Counted from the first letter of the stretch, positions 1 through 6,224 are shown. The stretch is DNA of 6,224 nt from SIG440 sp045596485 (GCA_045596485.1 JAZOCL010000046.1:1-6224); one strand, 5' to 3'. The notes: generated by a model from the sequence alone, not told the origin. Program-made: numbers and translations.

Positions 1-1
1 T

Positions 2-67
2 GAGTCTGCGGCAAATTCAAAGATGTCAGATGCTGCGGCAATGATAATAAAAAAACTGATTTCCTGA
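2..67 (+). CDS. ntpF: V-type ATPase NtpF/AhaH-like peripheral stalk subunit (subunit G/H family), C-terminal end only
   Basis: The reading frame starting at base 2 is open from the window edge to a TGA at 65-67 and encodes 21 residues ending in AAAMIIKKLIS. An alanine-rich stretch followed by a short hydrophobic and lysine-containing tail is how the small coiled-coil peripheral-stalk subunits of bacterial V/A-ATPases usually end. These proteins are about 100 residues long and pair with subunit E to make the stalk that ties the catalytic head to subunit I. The position fits: in the E. hirae operon this gene comes immediately before ntpI, and here the stop codon lies 15 nt before the ntpI start. 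Almost all of the gene is outside the window, so the call rests on a short tail plus context. The symbol follows E. hirae usage; in other schemes the same protein is called subunit H or G. Confidence 0.6.
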   Translation, partial: ESAANSKMSDAAAMIIKKLIS

Positions 68-70
68 AAG

Positions 71-76
71 AGGTGA
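71..76 (+). promoter_or_regulatory. Ribosome binding site of ntpI
   Basis: AGGTGA lies 6 nt before the ATG at 83, just after the TGA of the upstream frame. It supports 83 as the start rather than the second ATG at codon 6. Confidence 0.75.
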
Positions 77-82
77 CAAAAA

Positions 83-2110
83 ATGGCAGTTTTGCCTATG
101 TCAAGGGTGAGTATCTTCGGGCTAAGAAAAGACCGAAAAAAGATACTTGAAGCCATTCAGCGAATGGGTGTTCTTGAAGTTAGAACATTTTCGGGAGCTG
201 ACGGTGGCTTTGAAAATATTGATACCTCGGTTTCTCAGGCAAGGTTCACAAAGGTGCGAGCTGATGCACAGCAGGCACTTGAAATTCTTAATAGATACAG
301 TCCCGAAAGTAAATCTCTTTTTGCATCCTTTGAAGGCTTGGAGAAGATGTCCCTCAAGGAATACGAAGACAGGCTGAAAAAGCGGGATGTGATTCTTGGC
401 GAAGCGAGCAGAATTGTAAAGCTGGAAAAAGAGATTTCTGATCTTCAAACAGAGATAATAAAGCTTTCAGGAAACATTGAAAGCTTAACTCCCTGGAAGG
501 CTCTCCAGATTCCTTTGAACTTTTCGGGAACAAAACAGACCGTTGTTTTCTTAGGCTCCTTCTCGGAAAGCTACAACGAAGAAATGCTCGAAGCTGTTTT
601 TGCGGAGAGCTGCGAGAAAAAAGAGCAGACCGAGCTTTCGCAGGCAGTACACCTTGAGGTTATAAGTCAAAACGATACCCAAACATGCATTATGGCGGTT
701 TGCGGCAAAGCTTTAGCAGACAGAACAGAAGAGGTTCTCAGATATATGGGTCTGACGGCACCTGCCGTAACCTTCGACAGTCTTCCCGCTAAGAAAATCA
801 AGGACTTTGAAAAAGAAATTGAGGAAGCAAAAAAACGTATTGAAGAGAATAAGAAAAAGATAATTGAAGCAGCGGTCTTTCGTAACGATTTGAAGTTTAT
901 GGTAGACTACTTCAATATGAGAATTGACAAGTACAAGGTTATTGAGCAGCTTGGTCAAAGCAAAAACGTTTTTGCACTGACAGGGTATGTCCCCAAAAAG
1001 GATGTGCCTTTGCTCGAAAAGGAGCTCACCGAAAAAATCGGAGCGGCATTCGATTTTGAGGATGCAGAGGGTGACGATGTTCCCGTGCTTCTCAAAAACA
1101 ACGGCTTTGCAGCACCCCTTGAAGGCGTTCTTGAGACCTTTAGCCTGCCTGGAAAGGGTGAGCTTGACCCCACAGCAGCAATGGCGGTGTTCTATTATTT
1201 TCTGTTCGGACTTATGCTCTCGGATGCGGCATATGGAATTCTGATGGTGCTGATTTGTGCAATTGCACTCTGGAAGTTCCCAAATATGAAGTCGGGGCTC
1301 AGAAAGTCTCTGAAAATGTATCTTTATTGCGGAATTTCAACCACCTTTTGGGGTGTAATGTTCGGGGGATACTTCGGTGATGCGATTCAGGTGATTTCGT
1401 CAACCTTCTTCGGTAAAGAGATTGTGGTGAAGCCACTTTGGTTTTCGCCTCTTGATGAGCCTATGCGAATGCTGATGTTTTCGCTGCTGGTGGGTATAAT
1501 CCATCTGTTTGCAGGTCTGGGAATGAAACTTTATTCTTTAATCCGCGCGAAGCAGTACAAGGCTGCGGTTTATGATGTAATATTCTGGTATCTTCTGGTT
1601 GGCGGTGCAATTGTTTATCTGTTGTCAATGCCAATGTTTGCGTCCATGGCAAACCTGAGCTTCACTCTGCCGAAAATTGCAGCAAATATAGCTGTGGCGG
1701 CGATGCTTGTAGGTGCTGTGGGAATTGCGCTCACAGGGGGACGTTCTTCAAAAAATCCCTTCAAGCGTCTGGCAAAAGGTCTTTATGAGCTTTACAACGT
1801 GACGGGATATTTAAGTGACATTCTCTCCTATTCGCGCCTTTTGGCGTTGGGCTTGGCAACGGGAGTTATCGCCAACGTGTTCAACAAAATGGGCAGTATG
1901 TTCGGGAGTGGTGTTTTTGGAGCAATTGCCTTTACACTGGTGTTTATTGTGGGACACACGCTGAATATAGGAATCAATCTTCTGGGCGCATATGTTCACA
2001 CAAACCGTTTGCAGTTTGTTGAATTTTTTGGAAAGTTCTACGACGGCGGCGGCGAAAAATATTCGCCCTTCAGGGCGGATACAGGCTATTTTGAAATGGA
2101 AAAAGAATAG
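83..2110 (+). CDS. ntpI: V-type ATP synthase/ATPase subunit I (a-type stator subunit)
   Basis: A 675-residue membrane stator subunit of the V/A-ATPase, homologous to yeast Vph1 (subunit a). It anchors the peripheral stalks and forms the ion half-channels beside the K ring. The N-terminal half (about 1-360) is cytoplasmic: it opens with the family signature around SRVSIFGLRKDRKKILEAIQ, has heptad-like, Lys/Glu-rich coiled-coil stretches at about 90-135 and 240-285, and carries the conserved TGYVP motif at 300-304. The C-terminal half has about eight hydrophobic segments, near 366-383, 384-398, 410-430, 461-487, 496-517, 532-553, 576-601 and 611-640. R585 in SYSRLLALGLA and R642 in NRLQFVEF correspond to the two arginines that face the ring carboxylate in this family (Vph1 R735 and R799). 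Length is normal and the frame is intact. The ATG at 83 is preferred because the family starts a few residues before the SRVSIFG motif and an RBS precedes it. Confidence 0.97.
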   Translation: MAVLPMSRVSIFGLRKDRKKILEAIQRMGVLEVRTFSGADGGFENIDTSVSQARFTKVRADAQQALEILNRYSPESKSLFASFEGLEKMSLKEYEDRLKKRDVILGEASRIVKLEKEISDLQTEIIKLSGNIESLTPWKALQIPLNFSGTKQTVVFLGSFSESYNEEMLEAVFAESCEKKEQTELSQAVHLEVISQNDTQTCIMAVCGKALADRTEEVLRYMGLTAPAVTFDSLPAKKIKDFEKEIEEAKKRIEENKKKIIEAAVFRNDLKFMVDYFNMRIDKYKVIEQLGQSKNVFALTGYVPKKDVPLLEKELTEKIGAAFDFEDAEGDDVPVLLKNNGFAAPLEGVLETFSLPGKGELDPTAAMAVFYYFLFGLMLSDAAYGILMVLICAIALWKFPNMKSGLRKSLKMYLYCGISTTFWGVMFGGYFGDAIQVISSTFFGKEIVVKPLWFSPLDEPMRMLMFSLLVGIIHLFAGLGMKLYSLIRAKQYKAAVYDVIFWYLLVGGAIVYLLSMPMFASMANLSFTLPKIAANIAVAAMLVGAVGIALTGGRSSKNPFKRLAKGLYELYNVTGYLSDILSYSRLLALGLATGVIANVFNKMGSMFGSGVFGAIAFTLVFIVGHTLNIGINLLGAYVHTNRLQFVEFFGKFYDGGGEKYSPFRADTGYFEMEKE

Positions 2111-2146
2111 CCGCATAATAATTTCAAAAATTTATATAAGCATACT

Positions 2147-2178
2147 TGCCTGCGGGTGCGACAAAAAATTTGCAGGCA
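2147..2178 (+). repeat. Inverted repeat (potential RNA hairpin) upstream of ntpK
   Basis: TGCCTGC at 2147-2153 is perfectly complementary to GCAGGCA at 2172-2178, with 18 nt between them. Three G-U pairs and one A-U pair (2154-2157 with 2168-2171) could extend the stem inward and leave a 10-nt loop. It sits in the 86-nt ntpI-ntpK gap, and its 3' arm runs into the ntpK ribosome binding region. No T-run follows directly, so it does not look like a terminator. A role in RNA processing, mRNA stability or control of ntpK translation is possible but only inferred. Confidence 0.5.
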
Positions 2179-2184
2179 GAAAGG
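2178..2184 (+). promoter_or_regulatory. Probable ribosome binding site of ntpK
   Basis: AGAAAGG lies 12 nt before the ATG at 2197. This spacing is longer than for the other genes here, and the first base overlaps the 3' arm of the inverted repeat at 2147-2178. Access to this site could therefore depend on RNA folding. Confidence 0.5.
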
Positions 2185-2196
2185 TTTTAAAATATT

Positions 2197-2679
2197 ATGG
2201 AAAATTTGGGTATTGTTTTTGCATTGTTAGGGGCAGCGATTTCTGCATTGATGGCAGGAATCGGCTCGGCTATCGGCGTTGGTATGGCAGGTGAAGCTGC
2301 AGCAGGAGTTGTTACAGAGGACCCTCAGAAGTTCGGTAAGGTTCTTATTCTTCAGCTTCTTCCAGGTACACAGGGAATTTACGGCTTGCTGATTGCTTTT
2401 ATAACCCTGACACAGATTGGTGTTCTGGGCGAGCCTAACCCTGTATCGCTGGTAGAAGGTCTTCTTTATTTGGCTGCTTGCCTCCCTATGGGGTTTGTTG
2501 GTCTGTGGTCTGCAATCCGTCAGGCAAAGGCTGCTGTTGCAGGTATTTCGCTGGTTGCAAAAAGACCTGACCAGATGGGTAAGTCCATTATTTTCGCAGC
2601 TATGGTTGAAACCTATGCAATCCTGGCATTGCTTATTTCTATCCTTTCAATTTTCGGTATTGCAGGACTCGGTCTCTAA
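2197..2679 (+). CDS. ntpK: V-type ATPase subunit K (c-ring proteolipid, probably Na+-binding)
   Basis: A 160-residue proteolipid whose copies form the rotating membrane ring that carries ions past subunit I. It has four hydrophobic helices (about 5-30, 45-75, 85-112, 128-155) from a duplicated hairpin: GIGSAIGVGMAGEAAAG and its following helix are echoed by the LWSAIRQAKAAVAG half. The essential carboxylate is E138 in AAMVETYAIL; the matching place in the first hairpin is G57 in LPGTQG, so there is one ion site per four helices, as in eukaryotic and enterococcal K subunits. L55, T58, Q59, Q109 and E138, with Y62 nearby, match the Na+ ligands of E. hirae NtpK (L61, T64, Q65, Q110, E139, and Y68), recalled from the known structure. 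Na+ coupling is therefore the likely reading, though residues alone cannot prove it. The gene is flanked by hairpin-forming gaps, which may relate to the many copies needed per complex. Confidence 0.97.
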   Translation: MENLGIVFALLGAAISALMAGIGSAIGVGMAGEAAAGVVTEDPQKFGKVLILQLLPGTQGIYGLLIAFITLTQIGVLGEPNPVSLVEGLLYLAACLPMGFVGLWSAIRQAKAAVAGISLVAKRPDQMGKSIIFAAMVETYAILALLISILSIFGIAGLGL

Positions 2680-2697
2680 TCCGATTTGTGACACTAG

Positions 2698-2715
2698 CCC
2701 GAAATTCTTTTCGGG
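2698..2715 (+). repeat. Perfect inverted repeat (RNA hairpin) between ntpK and ntpE
   Basis: CCCGAAA at 2698-2704 pairs perfectly with TTTCGGG at 2709-2715 around a 4-nt TTCT loop. The hairpin starts 18 nt after the ntpK stop and ends 3 nt before the ntpE ribosome binding site. It is followed by a purine-rich stretch, not a T-run, so it is unlikely to be an intrinsic terminator. A role as a 3' stabiliser of a processed ntpK message is a reasonable inference. Confidence 0.65.
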
Positions 2716-2718
2716 AGA

Positions 2719-2724
2719 AGGAGG
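2719..2724 (+). promoter_or_regulatory. Ribosome binding site of ntpE
   Basis: A full consensus AGGAGG, within AAGGAGG at 2718-2724, lies 6 nt before the ATG at 2731. It directly follows the hairpin at 2698-2715 and is one of the two strongest ribosome binding sites in the window. Confidence 0.85.
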
Positions 2725-2730
2725 ATAAGA

Positions 2731-3321
2731 ATGACAGGACTGGATAATATTTTAAATCAGATTGAGCTTGAAGCAACAGAACGTGCCAAAGGGCTTGCTA
2801 CAGATGCAAAACACACAGCAGAACAGCTTATTGCCGAGGCTGTTTCTCAGGCGGCTGAAATTGCAGAGAGCTTTGATGAACGTGCAAAGCTTGCGGCAAA
2901 AGAAGCTGAAGAACGAGCTGCAGCAGGTGACGAAATTGAAGCGAAACGTGCTCTTTTGAAAACAAAGCAGGAGCTCATCGCAAAAGCTCTTGAAAAAGCC
3001 AAGGCTGAAATCAAGGGCGCAGAGGCGTCGGTGTATTTTTCCTTCCTTGAAAGTGTTCTGAAAAAGAGTGCCCAAAAGGAAGAGGGAAAGGTTATTCTTG
3101 CAAAAAAGGATTTAAGCGAGATAACAGTCTCCTTTGAAAAGGCTCTCAGGGCTGCGTCTCTTGAGGCAGAAGAAGGCAATATTGCAAGTCGCAACGGTTT
3201 TGTGATTGTTTACGGAAGCATAGAGATAAACTGCACGGTGGATGCCCTGTTTGATGAAAAGGCAGAAGAGCTTGCAGATAGCCTTAATGAGCTTTTCTTT
3301 GGAAGTGAAGGAGGAAACTAA
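2731..3321 (+). CDS. ntpE: V-type ATP synthase/ATPase subunit E (peripheral stalk)
   Basis: A 196-residue soluble subunit that pairs with the NtpF-like (G/H) subunit to form the peripheral stalks, which stop the A/B head from turning with the rotor. Residues 1 to about 100 are a long charged, alanine-rich helix (repeated Ala, Glu, Lys and Gln, no proline) expected to form the coiled coil. Residues about 100-190 form the mixed alpha/beta head that contacts subunit B, including the GNIASRNGFVIVYGSIEINC strand region and the family's closing hydrophobic segment DALFDEKAEELADSLNELFF. Length is typical for the family. Sequence conservation in E is low, so the call also relies on its place between K and C. 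The TAA stop is directly followed by the ntpC ATG, so the two genes are probably translationally coupled. Confidence 0.93.
   Translation: MTGLDNILNQIELEATERAKGLATDAKHTAEQLIAEAVSQAAEIAESFDERAKLAAKEAEERAAAGDEIEAKRALLKTKQELIAKALEKAKAEIKGAEASVYFSFLESVLKKSAQKEEGKVILAKKDLSEITVSFEKALRAASLEAEEGNIASRNGFVIVYGSIEINCTVDALFDEKAEELADSLNELFFGSEGGN
3308..3314 (+). promoter_or_regulatory. Ribosome binding site of ntpC inside the end of ntpE
   Basis: AAGGAGG lies 7 nt before the ATG at 3322, within the last codons of ntpE. It encodes part of the terminal SEGGN residues of subunit E while serving ntpC. Confidence 0.85.
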
Positions 3322-4287
3322 ATGCCCGAACAGTATACTTATGCGGTTGCAAGAATCCACACCAAAGAAAGTGGAATGCTGAGCCTTCAGGATATGGAGC
3401 GGCTTTTGGCTACAGACAGCGTGACCGAGGCGTTGGCAATGCTCAGCGAAAAGGGCTATGACGCTATGGGAGCAGAAAGCTCTGATGAGGTTGTGAGCCG
3501 TGAGCGAGCAAAGCTGTGGAAGCTTATTTCGGAGCTTGTTGCGGATATGTCGGTGTTTGATATATTTCTTATCGAAAAGGATTTCCACAATCTCAAGGCG
3601 GCGGTTAAGTCTGTTATAAACAAGGACATCGCAGAAAAGGTTTTTGTGGAGGGGGGAACAGTCCCCTGGCAGTTGATTGATGATGCGGTTAAAAACCGCG
3701 AGCTTTCGGAGCTTCCATATGCTTTGCAGCAGGCAGCCGAAAAGGCACTAAAGGCTCTGCTGGAAACAGGTGACGGCGGACTTTGTGACGTGATATGTGA
3801 CAGGGCGTATCTTGATGCCTGCAGGGAGTTGGGCGAGAATGCCGATAATGATATGATAAGTCGCTATGCAGAGCTTTATGTTGCGTTGGCTGACATCAGA
3901 ATTGCGGCACGAGGTGCGAGACTTGGCAAGAATGTCGAATTTTTCAGACGTGCTCTGGCAGAGTGCAGGACTTTAAATACAGAGTCTTTGGGTTCTGCTG
4001 CAGCAAAGGGCACTGATGACCTTGCGGAATACCTTAAGCTGACAGATTACTCCGAAGCGGCAGAGTTGCTGAAGGAAGCTTATACACTGTTTGAAAAATG
4101 GTGCGATAACCGCCTTATGGCAGAAATCAAAAAAGAAAAGAACAACTATTTCACAATTGCGCCTATTGCGGCATACATCCTTGCAAAGGAGAGTGAGCTC
4201 AAGATGGTGGGGCTTATTCTGACAGCAAAGCAGAACAGGCTTGATGAAGGTGTTGTGAGAGAAAGGTTGAGAGAGCTTTATGTATAA
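3322..4287 (+). CDS. ntpC: V-type ATP synthase/ATPase subunit C (AC39/d-type rotor socket)
   Basis: A 321-residue soluble subunit of the AC39 (vacuolar d) family. It forms a funnel-shaped socket on top of the K ring and receives the central shaft made by D and F, thereby joining the head to the rotor ring. Family features visible are the N-terminal YTYAVARIHTKESGML segment with the following DMERLLATDSVTEAL helix, the mid-protein ADIRIAARGARLGKN segment, and the C-terminal block FTIAPIAAYILAKESELK leading to LILTAKQNRLDEGVVRERLRELYV. The protein is all-helical in appearance, with no signal peptide or membrane segment, as expected. Length is slightly below the common 330-350 range but no block is obviously missing. 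It starts immediately after ntpE and its last 8 bases overlap the next gene. The name should not be confused with the eukaryotic subunit C, which is unrelated. Confidence 0.94.
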   Translation: MPEQYTYAVARIHTKESGMLSLQDMERLLATDSVTEALAMLSEKGYDAMGAESSDEVVSRERAKLWKLISELVADMSVFDIFLIEKDFHNLKAAVKSVINKDIAEKVFVEGGTVPWQLIDDAVKNRELSELPYALQQAAEKALKALLETGDGGLCDVICDRAYLDACRELGENADNDMISRYAELYVALADIRIAARGARLGKNVEFFRRALAECRTLNTESLGSAAAKGTDDLAEYLKLTDYSEAAELLKEAYTLFEKWCDNRLMAEIKKEKNNYFTIAPIAAYILAKESELKMVGLILTAKQNRLDEGVVRERLRELYV

Positions 4288-4606
4288 AGGCGTGGCAGTA
4301 ATCGGCGACAGAGACAGTATATACGGCTTTGCCTCAATCGGTCTCAGTATATTTCCCGTGGCAAATGCCGAAGAGGGCGCAAAAACCTTCAAACAGCTTT
4401 GCAAGGGCGACTATGCGGTGATTTATATAACAGAATCTCTGGCGGCTGAAATAGAAGAAGAAATAGAAAAGACGGCAGGAAGTATCTATCCTGCGGTTAT
4501 CCTCATTCCAGGCGTGTACGGAAACACCGGAAGGGGCTTGGCAGAGGTAAGAAAGTCGGTCGAAAAGGCGGTTGGTTCGGATATACTTTTCGGCGTTAAA
4601 GACTAA
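4280..4606 (+). CDS. ntpG: V-type ATP synthase/ATPase subunit F (central stalk; NtpG in E. hirae)
   Basis: A 108-residue subunit that binds subunit D in the central stalk and helps couple rotation to catalysis in the A/B head. The N-terminal Rossmann-like part shows the family signature VAVIGDRDSIYGFASIGLS, followed by FPVANAEEGAK and the YAVIYITESLAAEIEEEI strand-helix. The C-terminal part has the conserved PAVILIPG loop, a glycine-rich GNTGRGLAEVRKSVEKAVG helix and a closing DIL motif, which completes the family pattern at normal length. The ATG at 4280 overlaps the end of ntpC (ATGTATAA holds both the start and the TAA). Only weak purine-rich sequence precedes it (AAAGG at 4262-4266, GAGAG at 4271-4275), so translation probably depends on ribosomes finishing ntpC. 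Naming differs: most annotations call it subunit F, E. hirae papers NtpG. Confidence 0.95.
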   Translation: MYKGVAVIGDRDSIYGFASIGLSIFPVANAEEGAKTFKQLCKGDYAVIYITESLAAEIEEEIEKTAGSIYPAVILIPGVYGNTGRGLAEVRKSVEKAVGSDILFGVKD

Positions 4607-4611
4607 AACGG

Positions 4612-4618
4612 AAGGAAG
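4612..4618 (+). promoter_or_regulatory. Ribosome binding site of ntpA
   Basis: AAGGAAG in the 19-nt gap after the subunit F stop codon is followed by 7 nt and then the ATG at 4626. It supports this start, from which the conserved SIGRIKKVAGPLV beginning of subunit A is read. Confidence 0.75.
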
Positions 4619-4625
4619 AGTGTAA

Positions 4626-6224
4626 ATGAGTATCGGAAGAATAAAAAAGGTCGCAGGACCTCTTGTTATAGCTGAAGATATGCGTGATGCCAATATGTTT
4701 GACGTGGTTCGTGTAAGCAATCAGCGTCTTATTGGAGAAATTATAGAAATGCACGGGGACAGGGCTTCGATTCAGGTATACGAAGAAACCTCGGGTCTCG
4801 GTCCCGGCGAGCCTGTTGAGTCAACAGGTGCTCCCCTCAGCGTTGAGCTTGGTCCGGGACTTATCGGAGGTATCTTTGACGGAATCCAGAGACCTCTGGA
4901 AGAAATTATGAAGGTTTCGGGAAACAATCTGGCACGTGGCGTTGAGGTTGCGTCATTGGATAGAGAAAAGAAGTGGAGCTTTGCTCCTGTCTTGGCTGTT
5001 GGTGCTGAGGTTTGCAGCGGCGATATTTTGGGAACGGTTGCCGAAACCGATGTTGTTACTCAAAAAATAATGGTTCCTCACGGGGTTGAAGGAAAAATAA
5101 CTGAAATCAAGGTGGGTGACTTTACCGTTACCGATGTTGTGGCGGTTGTTGAGGCGGCTGACGGCACAAAGACAAATGTAACCCTGATGCAGAAGTGGCC
5201 CGTACGTGTTGAAAGACCCTATAAAAAGAAGCTTGCTCCCGAGATGCCCCTTGTGACAGGCCAGCGTGTTATTGACACATTGTTCCCCATTGCAAAGGGT
5301 GGTGTCGCATCTGTCCCGGGACCCTTCGGAAGCGGAAAAACAGTTGTTCAGCATCAGCTTGCAAAGTGGGCAGAGGCTGATATTGTGGTTTATATCGGTT
5401 GCGGCGAGCGCGGAAACGAAATGACAGACGTTCTTAATGAATTCCCTGAGCTTATCGACCCCAAGACGGGTAAATCGCTGATGGAGAGAACGGTTCTTAT
5501 TGCAAACACATCGGATATGCCTGTTGCAGCCCGTGAAGCTTCAATTTATACAGGTATTACTATTGCTGAATATTTTAGAGATATGGGCTATTCAGTTGCC
5601 CTTATGGCAGACTCGACCTCACGTTGGGCAGAGGCTCTTCGTGAAATGTCGGGACGTCTTGAAGAAATGCCCGGCGAAGAAGGCTACCCTGCATACCTTG
5701 GCAGTCGTCTTGCTCAGTTCTATGAAAGAGCAGGTCGTGTTATTTCAAATGGTAGTGATTCAAGAGAGGGTGCTCTCTCTGTTATCGGTGCTGTTTCACC
5801 TCCTGGTGGTGACATTTCTGAGCCTGTTTCTCAGGCAACACTTCGTATCGTAAAGGTATTCTGGGGTCTTGATGCATCTCTTGCGTATAAGCGTCACTTC
5901 CCTGCTATCAACTGGCTTACCAGCTACTCTCTCTATGTTGATAATATGAAGAAGTGGTTTGATAAGGCTGCTGATGGTCCTTGGATGGAATGTCGTGGTA
6001 GAATTATGAGTATGCTCAGTGAAGAAGCTAGCCTTCAGGAAATCGTGCAGCTCGTTGGTATGGATGCGCTTTCTGCTCCTGACCGTTTAAAGCTTGAGGC
6101 TGCTCGTTCTATCCGTGAGGACTTCCTCCATCAGAATGCGTTCCACGAAATTGATACCTATTCTTCACTTAAAAAGCAATTCAGAATGATGCAGCTTATG
6201 CTTGATTATTATGATGTTGCTCTT
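4626..6224 (+). CDS. ntpA: V-type ATP synthase/ATPase catalytic subunit A, 3' end cut by the window edge
   Basis: The catalytic nucleotide-binding subunit, three copies of which alternate with B in the head. Codon-by-codon reading gives 533 uninterrupted codons to the last base with no stop; the family is about 590 residues, so roughly 55-60 are missing. Residues 1-70 form the beta-barrel opening with SIGRIKKVAGPLV. About 110-200 is the non-homologous bulge region that distinguishes A from F1-beta (APVLAVGAEVCSGDILGTV, MVPHGVEGKI). The P-loop is GPFGSGKT at 232-239, with K238 and T239 for phosphate and Mg2+. GERGNE at 260-265 carries the catalytic glutamate E261 and R262. Walker B is ALMAD at 325-329, followed by the family motif STSRWAEALRE. 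SPPGGDISEPVSQ is also intact. The catalytic residue numbers agree with those I recall for E. hirae NtpA. All catalytic residues are present, so the enzyme should be active. Synonymous codon use changes near 5,700 (see findings). Confidence 0.98.
   Translation, partial: MSIGRIKKVAGPLVIAEDMRDANMFDVVRVSNQRLIGEIIEMHGDRASIQVYEETSGLGPGEPVESTGAPLSVELGPGLIGGIFDGIQRPLEEIMKVSGNNLARGVEVASLDREKKWSFAPVLAVGAEVCSGDILGTVAETDVVTQKIMVPHGVEGKITEIKVGDFTVTDVVAVVEAADGTKTNVTLMQKWPVRVERPYKKKLAPEMPLVTGQRVIDTLFPIAKGGVASVPGPFGSGKTVVQHQLAKWAEADIVVYIGCGERGNEMTDVLNEFPELIDPKTGKSLMERTVLIANTSDMPVAAREASIYTGITIAEYFRDMGYSVALMADSTSRWAEALREMSGRLEEMPGEEGYPAYLGSRLAQFYERAGRVISNGSDSREGALSVIGAVSPPGGDISEPVSQATLRIVKVFWGLDASLAYKRHFPAINWLTSYSLYVDNMKKWFDKAADGPWMECRGRIMSMLSEEASLQEIVQLVGMDALSAPDRLKLEAARSIREDFLHQNAFHEIDTYSSLKKQFRMMQLMLDYYDVAL

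Noticed and set aside
2111..2196. Internal promoter for ntpK in the AT-rich gap (TATATA-like bases near 2133-2138)
   Set aside because: No -35-like hexamer is found at a proper distance upstream, and AT-rich bases alone are weak evidence.
2698..2715. Hairpin after ntpK read as an intrinsic terminator
   Set aside because: There is no T-run after the stem. The next bases are a purine-rich ribosome binding site for ntpE, and the operon clearly continues.
3112..3588. Open frame of 158 residues on the minus strand across the ntpE/ntpC junction
   Set aside because: It lies antisense to two clearly real genes, has Cys/His/Leu-rich shadow composition, shows no recognisable family and has no plausible ribosome binding site or operon context.
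3651..3666. G-run and short inverted repeat GGGGA/TCCCC inside ntpC
   Set aside because: The 5-bp stem is within coding sequence for a Gly-Gly-Thr-Val-Pro stretch, the frame continues normally through it, and there is no sign of frameshifting.
3973..4404. Open frame of 143 residues on the minus strand across ntpC and the subunit F gene
   Set aside because: It is a shadow of conserved genes on the other strand, and its translation has no recognisable domain.
4953..5354. Open frame of 133 residues on the minus strand inside ntpA
   Set aside because: It is antisense to the conserved catalytic subunit, including the P-loop, which explains the lack of stops.
5500..5853. Open frame of 117 residues on the plus strand inside ntpA
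   Set aside because: It is out of frame with the intact ntpA reading, which contains Walker B here, and its product is a low-complexity Leu/Val-rich shadow.

Overview
The window holds most of one operon for a bacterial V/A-type (vacuolar/archaeal-like) ATPase, all on the + strand. From left to right it contains: the last codons of a small peripheral-stalk subunit (NtpF/AhaH-like), subunit I (a-type stator), subunit K (c-ring proteolipid), subunit E (peripheral stalk), subunit C (d-type socket), subunit F (central stalk, called NtpG in Enterococcus hirae), and the catalytic subunit A, which runs off the right edge. As I recall it, this is the order of the E. hirae Na+-ATPase operon, ntpF-I-K-E-C-G-A. 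The subunits B and D expected next would lie beyond the window.

The organism is probably a member of the Firmicutes, most likely a Clostridia-type gut or anaerobic bacterium. The support is the operon order, strong AGGAGG-type ribosome binding sites, moderate G+C, and protein sequences resembling clostridial and enterococcal versions. This is inference, and no taxonomic marker is present.

The proteins form one rotary machine. A (with B, not seen) binds and turns over ATP. F, C and the unseen D form the central rotor shaft and its socket on the membrane ring. K forms the ion-carrying ring, and I provides the stator half-channels with two key arginines. E and the NtpF-like subunit form the peripheral stalks that hold the head still. 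The K ion-site residues (L55, T58, Q59, Y62, Q109, E138) match the Na+ ligand set known from E. hirae NtpK, so the enzyme is likely Na+-coupled. Whether it pumps with ATP or makes ATP cannot be read from the sequence.

The genes are tightly packed. The gaps are 15 nt (NtpF-like/I), 86 nt (I/K), 51 nt (K/E), 0 nt (E/C), an 8-nt overlap (C/F) and 19 nt (F/A). The two longer gaps flank ntpK and each holds an inverted repeat next to a ribosome binding site. I saw no convincing promoter, no intrinsic terminator, no RNA gene, no mobile element and no CRISPR. No undescribed system is evident. The points most worth checking are the paired hairpins around ntpK and an abrupt change in synonymous codon choice inside ntpA near position 5,700.
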